From Moorena bouillonii PNG (GTDB lineage: Bacteria; Cyanobacteriota; Cyanobacteriia; Cyanobacteriales; Coleofasciculaceae): a DNA stretch of 64,000 bases. Within the stretch, counting starts at the first letter, position 1; each line of letters opens with the position of its first letter. The stretch covers positions 4,569,937-4,633,936 of the forward strand of contig NZ_MKZS01000001.1 of NCBI RefSeq assembly GCF_001942495.1, given 5' to 3'. The position numbers and the translations under genes are program-made. A model generated the notes under the pieces. The model was not told the origin of the DNA, ran no database searches, and saw nothing but the letters and a program-made list of their open reading frames with translations. This document shows positions 63,413 through 64,000 of this stretch, piece by piece.

Positions 63413-64000
63413 GGTATTTCTCCTTGATTTAAAACAGTGATAAAAATCAAAACTTATGTTGCTGATATCAATAACAGCACCCTTAAATGACTGATCAATT
63501 CAGAACCGAAAGCTGGTTGACTGACAAAAGTTCACATAGGGCGATCGGTGCAGGAATCGGTGTAGCGGTGCGCTACCCTACGAACACTCATCCAAACCCA
63601 CTGATGGAAGCATCTTTTCCCACTGATGGAAGGTGTTACCTTCTCAAATTGGCTACAAATGTCATATTCTGACTGGGTGACATTACTCAGACAGGATGAC
63701 AAGCGAAAACTCCCGTATCTATAATGCCCTTCTTAGGTTATTGGGTCAATCCAAACAATGGGCTGATATCAGGTATCTACATACAAGGCGTCTCGATAGT
63801 AGTTGGACTAATTCACTCAGGTAGCGTAAATCTGACAAAATGGACTATGTACATCGACTCAAGTCCTGTGTTTGCCCAACCTAAACAGGCAAGGGGTCTC
63901 CCGTTATACCCGGAGGGTTAGCGGGAGGGGAATTGCCTGTTTAGGTTGGCTGATCGAGGCCACATTCCGCAGGTGCGATCGCACTCCATCCTGACCCCCG
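63413..64000. other. Window end: gap with a long hairpin
   Basis: No convincing gene is seen. A 17-18-bp inverted repeat, GCCCAACCTAAACAGGCAA at 63874-63892 and TTGCCTGTTTAGGTTGGC at 63933-63950, encloses an inner CTCCCG / CGGGAG pair (a 77-base hairpin). Flanks contain HIP1-type repeats (GCGATCGC near 63976). The short frames at 63487-63672 and 63724-63921 (+) are not supported. Confidence 0.5.

Noticed and set aside
63487-63921. Two short plus-strand frames
   Set aside because: They contain repeat-derived sequence and have no recognisable composition.
63874-63950. Integron attC site
   Set aside because: The right-hand box breaks the GTTRRRY rule and no integrase is visible; kept only as a hairpin finding.
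1-64000. tRNA or rRNA genes
   Set aside because: I looked for T-loop and anticodon-stem patterns and conserved rRNA segments and saw none; a covariance search could not be run.

Overview
The window looks like a filamentous, repeat-rich cyanobacterial chromosome, probably from the marine Moorena (Moorea) type. The evidence is many HIP1 octamers (GCGATCGC), an RRM RNA-binding protein upstream of ribosomal protein S21, a DHNA-CoA-type hot-dog thioesterase, a CobA-HemD fusion, exosortase-linked exopolysaccharide (EPS) genes, large caspase/STAND/WD40 and TPR proteins, and very abundant short tandem and palindromic repeats between genes. The genus is an inference; no 16S rRNA or other marker was available.

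Region 1 (about 0.2-3.6 kb) holds two decayed genes, a HAD/COG5610-like hydrolase and a family 2 glycosyltransferase. A palindromic element sits in the first with a TA target duplication. Region 2 (3.8-5.2 kb) has rpsU and an RRM protein. Region 3 (6.8-31.7 kb) is an EPS locus. It contains a frameshifted glycosyltransferase, a flippase with two in-frame stops, an intact Wzy-like polymerase, a Wzc-like co-polymerase/kinase, a GH39-like hydrolase and a hexapeptide acyltransferase. ComF and a PEP-synthase-like protein follow, then a WcaI-like glycosyltransferase and a 2.3-kb AT-rich gap. The second half has a DegT-type aminotransferase, an exosortase with its associated protein, a Wza-like export protein, a second Wzc-like protein and a further glycosyltransferase. 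These genes could together build, polymerise and export a polysaccharide. The flippase and one glycosyltransferase look dead, so function would need another copy elsewhere or a sequencing correction.

Region 4 (32.3-39.6 kb) is the most interesting part. A protein fusing a nucleoside-phosphorylase-like domain to an NB-ARC-like STAND ATPase overlaps the start of a TPR gene. Together they reproduce, split over two genes, the PNP/NB-ARC/TPR layout of fungal NLR-like receptors. A divergent four-helix membrane protein lies next to it. An IS4-family element abuts the TPR gene and also cuts the 3' end of a second, 12-repeat TPR gene. An array of twelve 21-bp units with a phased GTAC-type core follows at 39.7 kb.

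Region 5 (40.1-50.3 kb) holds housekeeping genes (thioesterase, alpha/beta hydrolase, sfsA, cobA-hemD). Between them lies a possible tailoring operon (PhyH dioxygenase, sulfotransferase, methyltransferase) next to a small Asp/Phe/Lys-rich protein with a leader-like N-terminus.

Region 6 (50.7-63.4 kb) has a membrane protein, a secreted beta-trefoil lectin of three almost identical repeats, a HipA-like kinase fragment overlapping a HIRAN protein, two small hypothetical genes, and a giant caspase-nSTAND-WD40 protein divergent from a Trypco1-like protein. It ends with an RTX-type calcium-binding repeat protein. Regions 4 and 6 together read as a conflict/defence-like zone. No rRNA, tRNA or CRISPR array was recognised.
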